Position numbers and translations under genes: made by a program
Shown here: in pieces, positions 56,801 through 64,000 of the stretch
How the letters are laid out: every line of letters starts with the position of its first letter
Position numbering within the stretch: the first letter of the stretch is position 1
Notes under the pieces: generated by a model
What the model was told of the DNA's origin: nothing
Database searches by the model: none
Seen by the model: only the letters and a program-made list of their open reading frames with translations
From: Streptomyces sp. NBC_01197
Lineage (GTDB): Bacteria > Actinomycetota > Actinomycetes > Streptomycetales > Streptomycetaceae
Direction: 5' to 3'
Assembly: GCF_036010505.1 (NCBI RefSeq)
Contig: NZ_CP108569.1
Coordinates: 3,731,001-3,795,000 of the forward strand
DNA: 64,000 nucleotides

Positions 56801-56863
56801 CTGTGTGGCCCGGCTGTGGCGGCCCTCCCCGCGGGCACAGCCGCGTACGGCAGGATGTGCGCC

Positions 56864-58357
56864 ATGACGAGCGTGCACGAGGACCGGCCCGCACTGAAGA
56901 CCGCAGAGCCCGTTGTGCGGCCCACTCAGCAGGACGAGACCGCCGCGGCGGGTAGTGAGCTGATCGGCGGCCCGGCCGGGCGCTGGGCCCGCGGAGTCGG
57001 CGGGCTCACACCTGTCCGCGTCGTCGCACTGGTCGCGATCGGCATGTTCGCTCTCGGCATGGTGCAGAAGATGCCCTGCTACGACTGGGCGTGGTTTCAG
57101 GGGGCAACATCCCAGTACAACCACGCCTGCTACTCGGACATCCCCCACCTCTACGTCGGACGCGGTTTCGCCGACGACCTCGTCCCGTACTTCGACCGCA
57201 TCAACGGCGACATGTCGTACCTCGAATACCCGGTGCTCACCGGCCTGTTCATGGAGGTCGCCTCCTGGCTCACCCCGCACGGGGGCTCCATCCAGCATCG
57301 CGAGCAGATCTACTGGATGGTCAACGCGGCCATGCTGATGGTCTGCACGGCCGTCATCGCGGTCTGTGTCGCCCGCACCCATCGGCGCCGCCCGTGGGAC
57401 GGCCTGATGGTGGCCCTCGCACCCGCCTTCGCGCTCACCGCCACCATCAACTGGGACCTGTTCGCGGTCGCTCTCACCGCTGCGGCGATGCTGATGTGGT
57501 CGCGTGGGCGCGCGCTCGCCTTCGGTGTCCTGATCGGCCTCGCGACCGCCGCCAAGCTCTATCCGGTGCTGCTCCTCGGCCCGCTCCTCGTCCTGTGCTG
57601 GCGCGCCGGAAAGTGGCGTGAGTACGGACGGGCCGTGTTCGGGGCGGCGGCAGCCTGGCTGGTTGTGAACCTGCCCGTCATGCTGCTCGCGCCGGAGGGG
57701 TGGAAGAAGTTCTACACGTTCAGCCAGGAACGGAACGTCGACTTCGGTTCCTTCTGGCTGATCATCACCCAGCGCACCGGCAAGCCTCTCGACGTGGGCA
57801 ACGTCAACACCTGGGCGATACTGCTGGTGATCTTGTCCTGCGCCGGGATCGCGGCCCTCACCCTCACGGCCCCCCGCCGCCCGAGGTTCGCACAGCTCGC
57901 CTTCCTGGTCATCGCCGCTTTCATCCTCACCAACAAGGTCTACTCGCCGCAGTACGTCCTGTGGCTGATCCCACTCGCGGCCCTGGCCCGGCCACGCTGG
58001 CGTGACTTCCTTATCTGGCAGGCGTGCGAAGTCATGTACTTCCTGGGTATCTGGCTGTACCTCGCGTACACGATGAGCGGCGACAAACCCAAGGGACTGC
58101 CGCCCGAGGGCTACCAGTTCGCCATCGCGCTGCACCTGATCGGGACGCTCTACATCTGCGCGGTGATCGTGCGGGACATCCTGATGCCGGACCGCGACGG
58201 CGTACGCACGGACGGCTCGGACGATCCGTCGGGAGGTGTGCTGGACGGCGCGGAGGACGTGTTCGTGCTCGGCGCGGCCGCTCATCCGGCGCGGCACGCC
58301 GCCCACCACTACGAGGGCCCGCAGGTCGAGTGGGGCAGCGGCTCGGTGCGCGAGTAG
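56864..58357 (+). CDS. DUF2029/GT-C type membrane glycosyltransferase (mannosyltransferase-like)
   Basis: The ATG 56864 (MTSVHEDRPALK) is chosen; another ATG nine bases upstream is in the same frame. The 497-residue protein has 10-12 membrane helices. The first periplasmic loop has acidic residues (YDWAWF, and DLVPYFDRINGDMSYLEYPVL), matching the Asp-rich catalytic loop of polyprenyl-phosphate-mannose transferases. It may add sugars to a cell-envelope lipid or protein. It is downstream of the PBP terminator. Confidence 0.85.
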   Translation: MTSVHEDRPALKTAEPVVRPTQQDETAAAGSELIGGPAGRWARGVGGLTPVRVVALVAIGMFALGMVQKMPCYDWAWFQGATSQYNHACYSDIPHLYVGRGFADDLVPYFDRINGDMSYLEYPVLTGLFMEVASWLTPHGGSIQHREQIYWMVNAAMLMVCTAVIAVCVARTHRRRPWDGLMVALAPAFALTATINWDLFAVALTAAAMLMWSRGRALAFGVLIGLATAAKLYPVLLLGPLLVLCWRAGKWREYGRAVFGAAAAWLVVNLPVMLLAPEGWKKFYTFSQERNVDFGSFWLIITQRTGKPLDVGNVNTWAILLVILSCAGIAALTLTAPRRPRFAQLAFLVIAAFILTNKVYSPQYVLWLIPLAALARPRWRDFLIWQACEVMYFLGIWLYLAYTMSGDKPKGLPPEGYQFAIALHLIGTLYICAVIVRDILMPDRDGVRTDGSDDPSGGVLDGAEDVFVLGAAAHPARHAAHHYEGPQVEWGSGSVRE

Positions 58358-58488
58358 CCGGAGGGTCTGCCGTCGGCGCCGGGCACAGAGAGCGGAGGCG
58401 GGTACCGGTGTGCCGGTACCCGCCTCCGCTGTGGTGTGTTGCTGGGCCGTCCGGTCCGTCCGGGCCGTTGCCGGTACGGACCGAGGGT

Positions 58489-59520
58489 TCAGTGATCGAC
58501 GAGACGGTCGAACTGTGTCGTCGTGTGCCGCAGATGGGCCACCAGCTCGTCTCCCACCCTCGGTTCCTGCGCGTCCGAGGGAACGAAGAGGATCGACACC
58601 TGCATGTGCGGCGGCTCCGCGAACCAGCGCTGCTTACCCGCCCACACGAAAGGCGACAGGTTCCGGTTCACCGTGGCCAGGCCCGCACGCGCGACGCCCT
58701 TCGCCCGCGGCATCATTCCGTGCAGCGCCTTCGGCGCCTCCAGGCCCACTCCGTGCGACGTACCGCCGGCGACCACGACCAGCCAGCCGTCCGAAGCGGT
58801 CTTCTGCTGCCGGTAGCCGAAACGGTCGCCCTTCACGACCTGGGTGACATCCAGGACGGAGCCGCGGTACTGCGTCGCCTCGTGGTCGCCCAGCCACAGC
58901 CGCGTACCGATCCTGGCGCGGAAGCGCGTCTGCGGGAACTGCTGCTGCAGCCGCGCCAGTTCTTCCGCCTTCAGATGACTCACGAACATCGTGTGGAGAG
59001 GCAGCCGCGCGTTGCGAAGCCTGTCCATCCAGGCGATGACTTCCTCGACCGCGTCGGAACCGTCCATGCGGTCCAGCGGGAGGTGGAGGGCAAACCCTTC
59101 CAGGCGTACGTCGTCTATGGCCGCGTGGAGTCGGCCGAGGTCCGCCTCGGAGACGCCGTGGCGCTTCATCGAGCTCATGCACTCGATGACCACACGGGCG
59201 CCCACCAGGGCGTGCACGCCGTCGACCGACGAGACGGAGCGGATCACCCGGTCCGGAAGCGGTACGGGCTCCTCGCCGCGGCGGAACGGTGTGAGGACGA
59301 GCAGATCACCGCCGAAGGAGTCCTTCATCCGGGCGGCTTCATACGTGGTGCCGACCGCGATGATCTCGGAACCGAAGCGCGTCACCTCGTCCGCGAGCCG
59401 ACTGTGGCCGAAGCCGTAGCCATTGCCCTTGCAGACCGGAACGATCCCCGGGAACCGGTCGATCACGGACTTCTGGTGCGCCCGCCAGCGTGCGGTGTCG
59501 ACATAGAGGGTCAGCGCCAT
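58489..59520 (-). CDS. Alanine-racemase-family protein (PLP barrel), possibly non-racemase
   Basis: The start is ATG 59520 (MALTLYVDTARWR), giving 343 residues. The TIM-barrel PLP-binding half is evident: the lysine motif PVCKGNGYGFGH and later conserved blocks. However, the region where alanine racemase has its catalytic Tyr (usually GYxDG) reads AGGTSHGVG. This suggests it does not racemise alanine, or uses another base. It lies beside femX in an envelope-gene cluster. The 250-bp gap upstream contains a 9-bp tandem repeat that could encode an N-terminal extension. Confidence 0.82.
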   Translation of the reverse strand: MALTLYVDTARWRAHQKSVIDRFPGIVPVCKGNGYGFGHSRLADEVTRFGSEIIAVGTTYEAARMKDSFGGDLLVLTPFRRGEEPVPLPDRVIRSVSSVDGVHALVGARVVIECMSSMKRHGVSEADLGRLHAAIDDVRLEGFALHLPLDRMDGSDAVEEVIAWMDRLRNARLPLHTMFVSHLKAEELARLQQQFPQTRFRARIGTRLWLGDHEATQYRGSVLDVTQVVKGDRFGYRQQKTASDGWLVVVAGGTSHGVGLEAPKALHGMMPRAKGVARAGLATVNRNLSPFVWAGKQRWFAEPPHMQVSILFVPSDAQEPRVGDELVAHLRHTTTQFDRLVDH

Positions 59521-59566
59521 GGCCGGACCGGAACCTTTCTCGGAGCTGCGGTGTATCAGAGGTATG

Positions 59567-59638
59567 AACGGAACGAGCGGAACGAATGGAACGATCGGAT
59601 CCAAGGGCTCCAACGGATCCAACGGGGCTAACAGGACT
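59567..59638. repeat. Degenerate 9-bp tandem repeat (8 units)
   Basis: Units AACGGAACG / AGCGGAACG / AATGGAACG / ATCGGATCC / AAGGGCTCC / AACGGATCC / AACGGGGCT / AACAGGACT run head to tail upstream of the racemase-like gene. In the minus-strand frame open upstream they would read as Leu/Pro/Asp/Ile/Phe triplets. Confidence 0.75.
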
Positions 59639-59770
59639 GACTTGCCGGACAACGGGTCGGTACGAAGCCCCGCGGCCCCGCCTGGCGGGGTGCCACGGGA
59701 CGGAACGGTGCCGAGCCTTACAGCGCCGAACGGTACGGCGCCGGGCGGGACGACGGAACCATCATCACCC

Positions 59771-60889
59771 TTAACGGCGCGACATATAGATGTCGAGCGC
59801 CTTGTGCAGCAGTTTGTTGAGCGGGAAGTCCCACTCACCGATGTACTCCACGGCCTCGCCGCCGGTGCCCACCTTGAACTGGATCAGACCGAAGAGGTGG
59901 TCCGTCTCGTCCAGCGAGTCGGAGATGCCTCGCAAGTCGTAGACGGTGGCGCCCATGGCGTAGGCATCCCGCAGCATCCGCCACTGCATGGCGTTCGACG
60001 GCCGCACTTCCCGCTTGTGGTTGGCGGAGGCGCCGTAGGAGTACCAGACATGTCCGCCGACGATCAGCATGGTGGCCGCGGCGACGTTCTCACCGTCGTG
60101 GCGGGCGAAGTACAACCGCATCCGGTTCGGGTCCTCGGTGTTGAGGACCGACCACATGCGCTGGAAGTACGAGAGCGGGCGCGGCCGGAAGTGATCGCGC
60201 TCAGCGGTGATCTCGTACAGCCGCTGCCACTCCGCCAGGTCCTCGTAGCTGCCCTGGACGACCTCGACACCGGCCTTCTCGGCCTTCTTGATGTTGCGCC
60301 GCCACAGCTGGTTGAAGCCCTTGAGGACGTCGTCGAGCGAGCGGTTGGCCAGCGGGACCTGGAAGACGTAGCGCGGCTGCACGTCACCGAAGCCGGCGCC
60401 GCCGTCCTCGCCCTGCTGCCAGCCCATCTTCCGCAGCCGGTCGGACACCTCGAACGCCCGCGGCTCGATGTGCGTGGCCTCGACGTCGCGCAGCCGCTTC
60501 ACGTCCGGGTCCTGGATACCCGACTTGATCGCCGCGGCGTTCCACCGGCGGATGACCACCGGCGGCCCCATCTTCACCGAGAACGCGCCCTGCTCCTTGA
60601 GATGGGCCAGCATCGGCTGGAGCCACTCGTTGAGGTTCGGGGCGTACCAGTTGAGGACCGGCCCCTCCGGAAGGTAGGCGAGATAGCGCTTGATCTTGGG
60701 GAGCTGCCGGTAGAGCACCAGGCCCGCACCGACGATCTGGCCGTCCTTGTCGAACCAGCCGAGGCTCTCCGAGCGCCACTCCGTCTTCACTTCCGCCCAC
60801 GCGGGGACCTGGCAGTGACTCGCCGCCGGCAGGCTCTGGATGTACGCCAGATGCTGCTCGCGGCTGATGGTCCTCAGGGTCAGGCTCAT
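59771..60889 (-). CDS. femX: FemX: lipid II glycyl/aminoacyltransferase
   Basis: The 372-residue protein is a FemABX ligase with two GNAT-like domains. Visible family features include VPAWAEVKTEW, QPRYVFQVPL, an RRNIKKAEKAGV segment, HFRPRPLSYFQRMW, and the C-terminal YDLRGISDSLDETDHLFG. It adds the first glycine of the Streptomyces interpeptide bridge from glycyl-tRNA. This agrees with a Gly-type cross-bridge. The start ATG is MSLTLRTISRE. The racemase-like gene follows it on the same strand. Confidence 0.94.
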   Translation of the reverse strand: MSLTLRTISREQHLAYIQSLPAASHCQVPAWAEVKTEWRSESLGWFDKDGQIVGAGLVLYRQLPKIKRYLAYLPEGPVLNWYAPNLNEWLQPMLAHLKEQGAFSVKMGPPVVIRRWNAAAIKSGIQDPDVKRLRDVEATHIEPRAFEVSDRLRKMGWQQGEDGGAGFGDVQPRYVFQVPLANRSLDDVLKGFNQLWRRNIKKAEKAGVEVVQGSYEDLAEWQRLYEITAERDHFRPRPLSYFQRMWSVLNTEDPNRMRLYFARHDGENVAAATMLIVGGHVWYSYGASANHKREVRPSNAMQWRMLRDAYAMGATVYDLRGISDSLDETDHLFGLIQFKVGTGGEAVEYIGEWDFPLNKLLHKALDIYMSRR

Positions 60890-61009
60890 GCGGGGCGCTC
60901 CTCGGCAGGCGTGTCCCCATGGGTACAGGGGCGTCGGCTCTCCCGCCGAAGCCTACTGCTGCCGTGGAGCGCCCCGACTGGCCGTATCGGACAAGTAGTG
61001 CGGCGGCCC

Positions 61010-61345
61010 TCAGCCGCCCACCACACCACCGAAGAGGCCGCCGTGCGCCATACCGATGTAGAAGCCCACCGCAGAGGCACCGATCCCGAGGATCACGATG
61101 AAGCGCTCACGTGTCGTGATCGAGATGAACATCCCGTAGGCGCCGACCAGGATCCCCACCAGCCCTGCCCAGGAGCTCAGCAGATGCAGATTGTTGAACG
61201 CGGCCGCGATGACCGCCAGCACACCCAGTACGAGCGCCACCACGCCCAGGCTGTCTTCCAGCGGGTGAGGCTTGCCGTCCGAGGCGAAGAGAGAGGTGAC
61301 GGCGTTGTGTCGCGTCGAAGGGTTGTGTCGCGCTGCCTGAGCCAT
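61010..61345 (-). CDS. Small membrane protein, three hydrophobic segments
   Basis: The ATG at 61345 has a strong AGGAGGTG, and the longer open frame upstream crosses the rpsF leader and is rejected. The 111-residue protein starts [18 protein letters not shown] and has three hydrophobic segments (about 38-55, 60-78 and 86-106), ending [10 protein letters not shown] do not recognise a named family. It is divergent from rpsF. Confidence 0.8.
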   Translation of the reverse strand: MAQAARHNPSTRHNAVTSLFASDGKPHPLEDSLGVVALVLGVLAVIAAAFNNLHLLSSWAGLVGILVGAYGMFISITTRERFIVILGIGASAVGFYIGMAHGGLFGGVVGG

Positions 61346-61427
61346 CAGGCACCTCCTGGCATAAGGCGGCGTACTGTAACGCCGCTCACATCCCACACCT
61401 AGAGAGTCTGCCCTGTGACCGCCGGAT

Positions 61428-61457
61428 TTCAACCGGAAGCGGGTGTGCAGGTAGTCT
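61428..61457 (+). promoter_or_regulatory. Candidate rpsF promoter
   Basis: TTCAAC (61428-61433), 18-bp spacer and TAGTCT (61452-61457) form a plausible vegetative promoter with a leader of about 145 nt. Confidence 0.35.
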
Positions 61458-61611
61458 GTACGGTCTGCACCGGTGTCTGCCCAGTCCAGTGAGCAATCCC
61501 TTTCTTCGCGAAAGCGGATTGTCAGTGGCTGCCGATACCGTTGCGTACGCATCACGACCCTCCTGCCACGGAACGACCGTGGCCGCTGAGTCCAAAGGAG
61601 GTGGGTTCCAC

Positions 61612-61902
61612 ATGCGTCACTACGAAGTGATGGTCATCCTCGACCCCGAACTCGAGGAGCGCGCTGTCTCCCCGCTGATCGAGACTTTCCTCTCCGTCGT
61701 CCGTGAGGGCGAAGGAAAGGTGGAGAAGGTCGACACCTGGGGCCGTCGTCGTCTCGCTTACGAGATCAAGAAGAAGCCCGAGGGCATCTACTCGGTCATC
61801 GACCTGCAGGCCGAGCCTGCGGTCGTCAAGGAGCTCGACCGCCAGATGAACCTGAACGAGTCGGTCCTCCGGACCAAGGTCCTCCGCCCCGAGACCCACT
61901 GA
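61612..61902 (+). CDS. rpsF: 30S ribosomal protein S6
   Basis: The ATG 61612 ([19 protein letters not shown]) has an AAAGGAGGTG ribosome site. The 96-residue protein is a standard S6 with a [18 protein letters not shown] segment. It binds S18 in the 30S platform, and rpsR is two genes downstream. A hairpin in the leader (61565-61583) may be a control site (see findings). Confidence 0.97.
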   Translation: MRHYEVMVILDPELEERAVSPLIETFLSVVREGEGKVEKVDTWGRRRLAYEIKKKPEGIYSVIDLQAEPAVVKELDRQMNLNESVLRTKVLRPETH

Positions 61903-61975
61903 GCATCTAGCTCAGCAGTCATCGGGTCCGAGTAGCACCAAGCAGCCAAGCAATCCCCCGCCGAGAGGTTCACCC

Positions 61976-62581
61976 ATGGCAGGCGAGACCGTCATCACGG
62001 TCGTCGGCAATCTCGTCGACGACCCCGAGCTGCGCTTCACCCCGTCCGGTGCGGCAGTCGCGAAGTTCCGTGTCGCGTCCACTCCCCGCATCTTCGACAA
62101 GCAGACCAATGAGTGGAAGGACGGCGAAGGCCTGTTCCTCACCTGCTCGGTCTGGCGTCAGGCGGCGGAGAACGTCGCGGAATCGCTTCAGCGAGGCATG
62201 CGCGTCGTCGTGCAGGGCCGACTGAAGCAGCGGTCCTACGAGGACCGCGAGGGCGTCAAGCGCACGGTCTACGAGCTGGACGTCGAGGAAGTCGGCCCCA
62301 GCCTCAAGACGGCCACGGCCAAGGTCACCAAGACCACCGGTCGAGGCGGTCAGGGCGGCCAGGGTGGTTACGGCGGCGGCGGTGGCCAGCAGCAGGGCGG
62401 CGGCAACTGGGGCGGAGCCCCCAGCGGAGGCCAGCAGGGCGGTGGCGGTGCAGCCGCCGACGACCCGTGGGCCTCCAACGCGCCGGCCGGCGGTGGCCAG
62501 CAGCAGGGCGGGGGCGGCTGGGGCGGAAGCTCCGGCGGTTCCGGCTCCGGCGGTGGCTACTCGGACGAGCCGCCCTTCTAG
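61976..62581 (+). CDS. ssb: Single-stranded DNA-binding protein
   Basis: The 201-residue protein has the OB-fold ([21 protein letters not shown] start; [14 protein letters not shown]) and a long Gly/Gln-rich linker. The acidic tip DEPPF recruits partner proteins. It coats single-stranded DNA at forks. It is between rpsF and rpsR, the usual order. Confidence 0.97.
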   Translation: MAGETVITVVGNLVDDPELRFTPSGAAVAKFRVASTPRIFDKQTNEWKDGEGLFLTCSVWRQAAENVAESLQRGMRVVVQGRLKQRSYEDREGVKRTVYELDVEEVGPSLKTATAKVTKTTGRGGQGGQGGYGGGGGQQQGGGNWGGAPSGGQQGGGGAAADDPWASNAPAGGGQQQGGGGWGGSSGGSGSGGGYSDEPPF

Positions 62582-62623
62582 GGCAGCTCGTACCCCACTT
62601 CTTGATCACACAGGAGAAACACC

Positions 62624-62860
62624 ATGGCGAAGCCGCCTGTGCGCAAGCCTAAGAAGAAGGTCTGCGCTTTCTGCAAGGACAAGACCCAGTACGTGGACTA
62701 TAAGGACACGAACATGCTGCGGAAGTTCATTTCCGACCGTGGCAAGATTCGTGCCCGCCGCGTTACCGGCAACTGCACGCAGCACCAGCGTGACGTCGCC
62801 ACGGCTGTCAAGAACAGCCGTGAGATGGCGCTGCTGCCCTACACGTCCACTGCGCGATAA
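62624..62860 (+). CDS. rpsR: 30S ribosomal protein S18 (zinc-binding form)
   Basis: The 78-residue protein contains CAFCKDK and NCTQHQ, i.e. the Cys/His zinc set (C+ paralogue). Streptomyces carries another, zinc-independent copy elsewhere under Zur control. The ATG has AGGAG upstream. Confidence 0.96.
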   Translation: MAKPPVRKPKKKVCAFCKDKTQYVDYKDTNMLRKFISDRGKIRARRVTGNCTQHQRDVATAVKNSREMALLPYTSTAR

Positions 62861-62878
62861 GGGAAGGGTGACCGAAAA

Positions 62879-63325
62879 ATGAAGATCATCCTCACCCACG
62901 AGGTCGCTGGCCTCGGTTCCGCCGGCGACGTCGTGGACGTCAAGGACGGTTACGCCCGCAACTACCTGGTCCCGCGTGGTTTCGCGATCCGCTGGACCAA
63001 GGGTGGCGAGCAGGACGTGGCGCAGATTCGCCGCGCCCGCAAGATCCACGAGATCGCGACCATCGAGCAGGCCAATGAGGTCAAGGCCAAGCTCGAGGGC
63101 GTGAAGGTCCGTCTGGCCGTTCGCTCCGGCGACGCCGGCCGTCTCTTCGGTTCCGTCACCCCGGCCGACATCGCCTCGGCGATCAAGGCTGCCGGTGGCC
63201 CCGTGGTCGACAAGCGTCGCGTCGAGCTCGGTGCGCCGATCAAGACCCTGGGCGCCCACCAGGTGTCCGTGCGTCTGCACGCCGACGTTGCCGCACAGCT
63301 CGGCATCGAGGTCGTCGCCGCGTAA
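62879..63325 (+). CDS. rplI: 50S ribosomal protein L9
   Basis: The 148-residue protein opens [21 protein letters not shown] and has the L9 central helix and C-terminal domain ([17 protein letters not shown]). It starts 18 bp after rpsR and ends the operon. Confidence 0.97.
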   Translation: MKIILTHEVAGLGSAGDVVDVKDGYARNYLVPRGFAIRWTKGGEQDVAQIRRARKIHEIATIEQANEVKAKLEGVKVRLAVRSGDAGRLFGSVTPADIASAIKAAGGPVVDKRRVELGAPIKTLGAHQVSVRLHADVAAQLGIEVVAA

Positions 63326-63347
63326 CTGCTGCGCTCGGCAGAGCATG

Positions 63348-63381
63348 GAATGGGCCGTCTCCTTCGGGAGGCGGCCCATTC
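63348..63381 (+). terminator. Terminator after rplI
   Basis: A 15-bp stem (63348-63362 with 63367-63381, one G-U pair) closes on a TTCG loop. A parS-like site follows four bases later. Confidence 0.88.
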
Positions 63382-63384
63382 GCC

Positions 63385-63398
63385 GTTTCACGTGGAAC
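63385..63398. other. parS: parS-like site, one mismatch
   Basis: GTTTCACGTGGAAC differs at one base, directly after the rplI terminator and about 33 kb right of oriC. Confidence 0.75.
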
Positions 63399-63531
63399 AT
63401 CCGGCGGCCGCTCTGCTGCGCAGCCTGCCGCCGCGAGTCCATTGCATTGGCACGCAGAGTGCGTCGGCCGACCCCCCGCCGAGTCGGCTACCAGAGTCGG
63501 CTACCCGAGTCCGCTGGGTTCGGCCCGGGGG

Positions 63532-64000
63532 TCAGCGGGTGGCGCCCGTGACGATCCAGCGGCCCGAGCGGGCCCGGAGCCAGAGAGTCACCGTCCGGAC
63601 CGCCATCATCAGAGCCATCGCCCACCAGAGTGCGGTCAGTCCGCCGCCCAGTGTCGGCACCAGGAGTGCCGCCGGGGTGAAGACGGCCAGGGTGACGACC
63701 ATGGCCCAGGCCAGATAACGGCCGTCGCCCGCGCCCATCAGCACACCGTCCAGGACGAAGACGATGCCGGAGATCGGCTGAGTGACCGCCACGACCAGTA
63801 GGGCCGGCAGCAGTACGTCCCGTACCGCCTGGTCGCCGGTGAACAGCGGGACGAACAGCGGTCGGGTTGCCACGACCAGCGCGCCCAGCACCACTCCTGA
63901 GGCGATGCCCCACTGCACCATGCGGCGGCAGGCCTCCTTCGCCCCTTCGGCATCCCCTGACCCCAGATAGCGGCCGATGATCGCCTGTCCGGCGATGGCG
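63532..64000 (-). CDS. MATE-family multidrug/cation exporter, 5' part outside window
   Basis: The minus-strand frame is open to the window edge: codons before the internal ATG at 63921 read IAGQAIIGRYLGSGDAEG and onward, so the gene begins beyond the window. The 155 visible codons show several helices (VLLPALLVVAVTQPISGIVFVLD and others) with MATE-like pattern. MATE transporters extrude cationic drugs with Na+ or H+. It is convergent with rplI. Confidence 0.85.
   Translation of the reverse strand, partial: AIAGQAIIGRYLGSGDAEGAKEACRRMVQWGIASGVVLGALVVATRPLFVPLFTGDQAVRDVLLPALLVVAVTQPISGIVFVLDGVLMGAGDGRYLAWAMVVTLAVFTPAALLVPTLGGGLTALWWAMALMMAVRTVTLWLRARSGRWIVTGATR

Overview
This is a high-GC actinobacterial chromosome segment, almost certainly Streptomyces, covering the replication-origin neighbourhood. 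The evidence is the gene order rnpA-rpmH / dnaA / oriC / dnaN-gnd-recF-dciA-gyrB-gyrA, the pair parA-parB with many copies of the parS palindrome GTTTCACGTGAAAC, the rodA-pbpA-pknB cell-wall cluster followed by class E sortases and crgA, a FemX ligase, an ino1 gene, and frequent GTG/TTG starts. oriC lies at about 29.9-30.7 kb with roughly 19 DnaA-box-like 9-mers.

Layout. (1) 1-5 kb, plus strand: end of a FtsW/RodA polymerase, a class B PBP, and a PASTA kinase, closed by a 21-bp-stem terminator. (2) 5.2-9.6 kb, minus: three class E sortases interleaved with pabA, a 58-aa membrane protein and a DUF881 protein. (3) 9.8-13.1 kb: crgA, an extra DnaA-box cluster, a rhomboid protease, a cyclophilin and a DUF5324 protein. 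(4) 13.6-15.7 kb, plus: three unrecognised or poorly described genes (a 3-TM RipA-like protein, a membrane-anchored TIR-like/Rossmann protein and a SLOG-type protein) placed against the 3' end of tRNA-Ala. This is the best candidate for an undescribed nucleotide-signalling or defence module. (5) 16-20 kb: an XRE regulator, a second Ser/Thr kinase, a secreted membrane-anchored protein, a DLW-39 micro-protein and tRNA-Ile. (6) 20.3-32.5 kb, minus: DUF3566, gyrA, gyrB, dciA, recF, gnd, dnaN, oriC, dnaA.

(7) 32.8-39.7 kb, plus: rpmH, rnpA, yidD, yidC, khpB, rsmG, parA, parB and a GNAT protein. (8) 39.8-49.3 kb, minus: trxB-trxA behind a textbook sigma-R promoter, sigM with its zinc anti-sigma factor, a pseudokinase, murJ and a DUF6049 protein. 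(9) 49.4-58.4 kb: a CCA-adding-type nucleotidyltransferase (plus), a small lipoprotein-like protein, ino1 and a PadR regulator (minus), then a bifunctional PBP and a DUF2029-type glycosyltransferase (plus). (10) 58.5-61.3 kb, minus: an alanine-racemase-like protein that seems to lack the catalytic Tyr, femX and a small membrane protein. (11) 61.6-64 kb: rpsF-ssb-rpsR-rplI (plus) and the end of a MATE transporter (minus).

How the genes work together. Replication initiation (dnaA, dnaN, recF, dciA, gyrase), origin segregation (parA, parB, eight exact parS sites and two one-mismatch copies spread over 50 kb) and peptidoglycan growth control (RodA/PBP, PknB, MurJ, FemX, CrgA, bifunctional PBP) are packed round the origin. 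Several parS copies are embedded in larger perfect palindromes or overlap transcription terminators, so chromosome segregation and transcript ends share DNA here.
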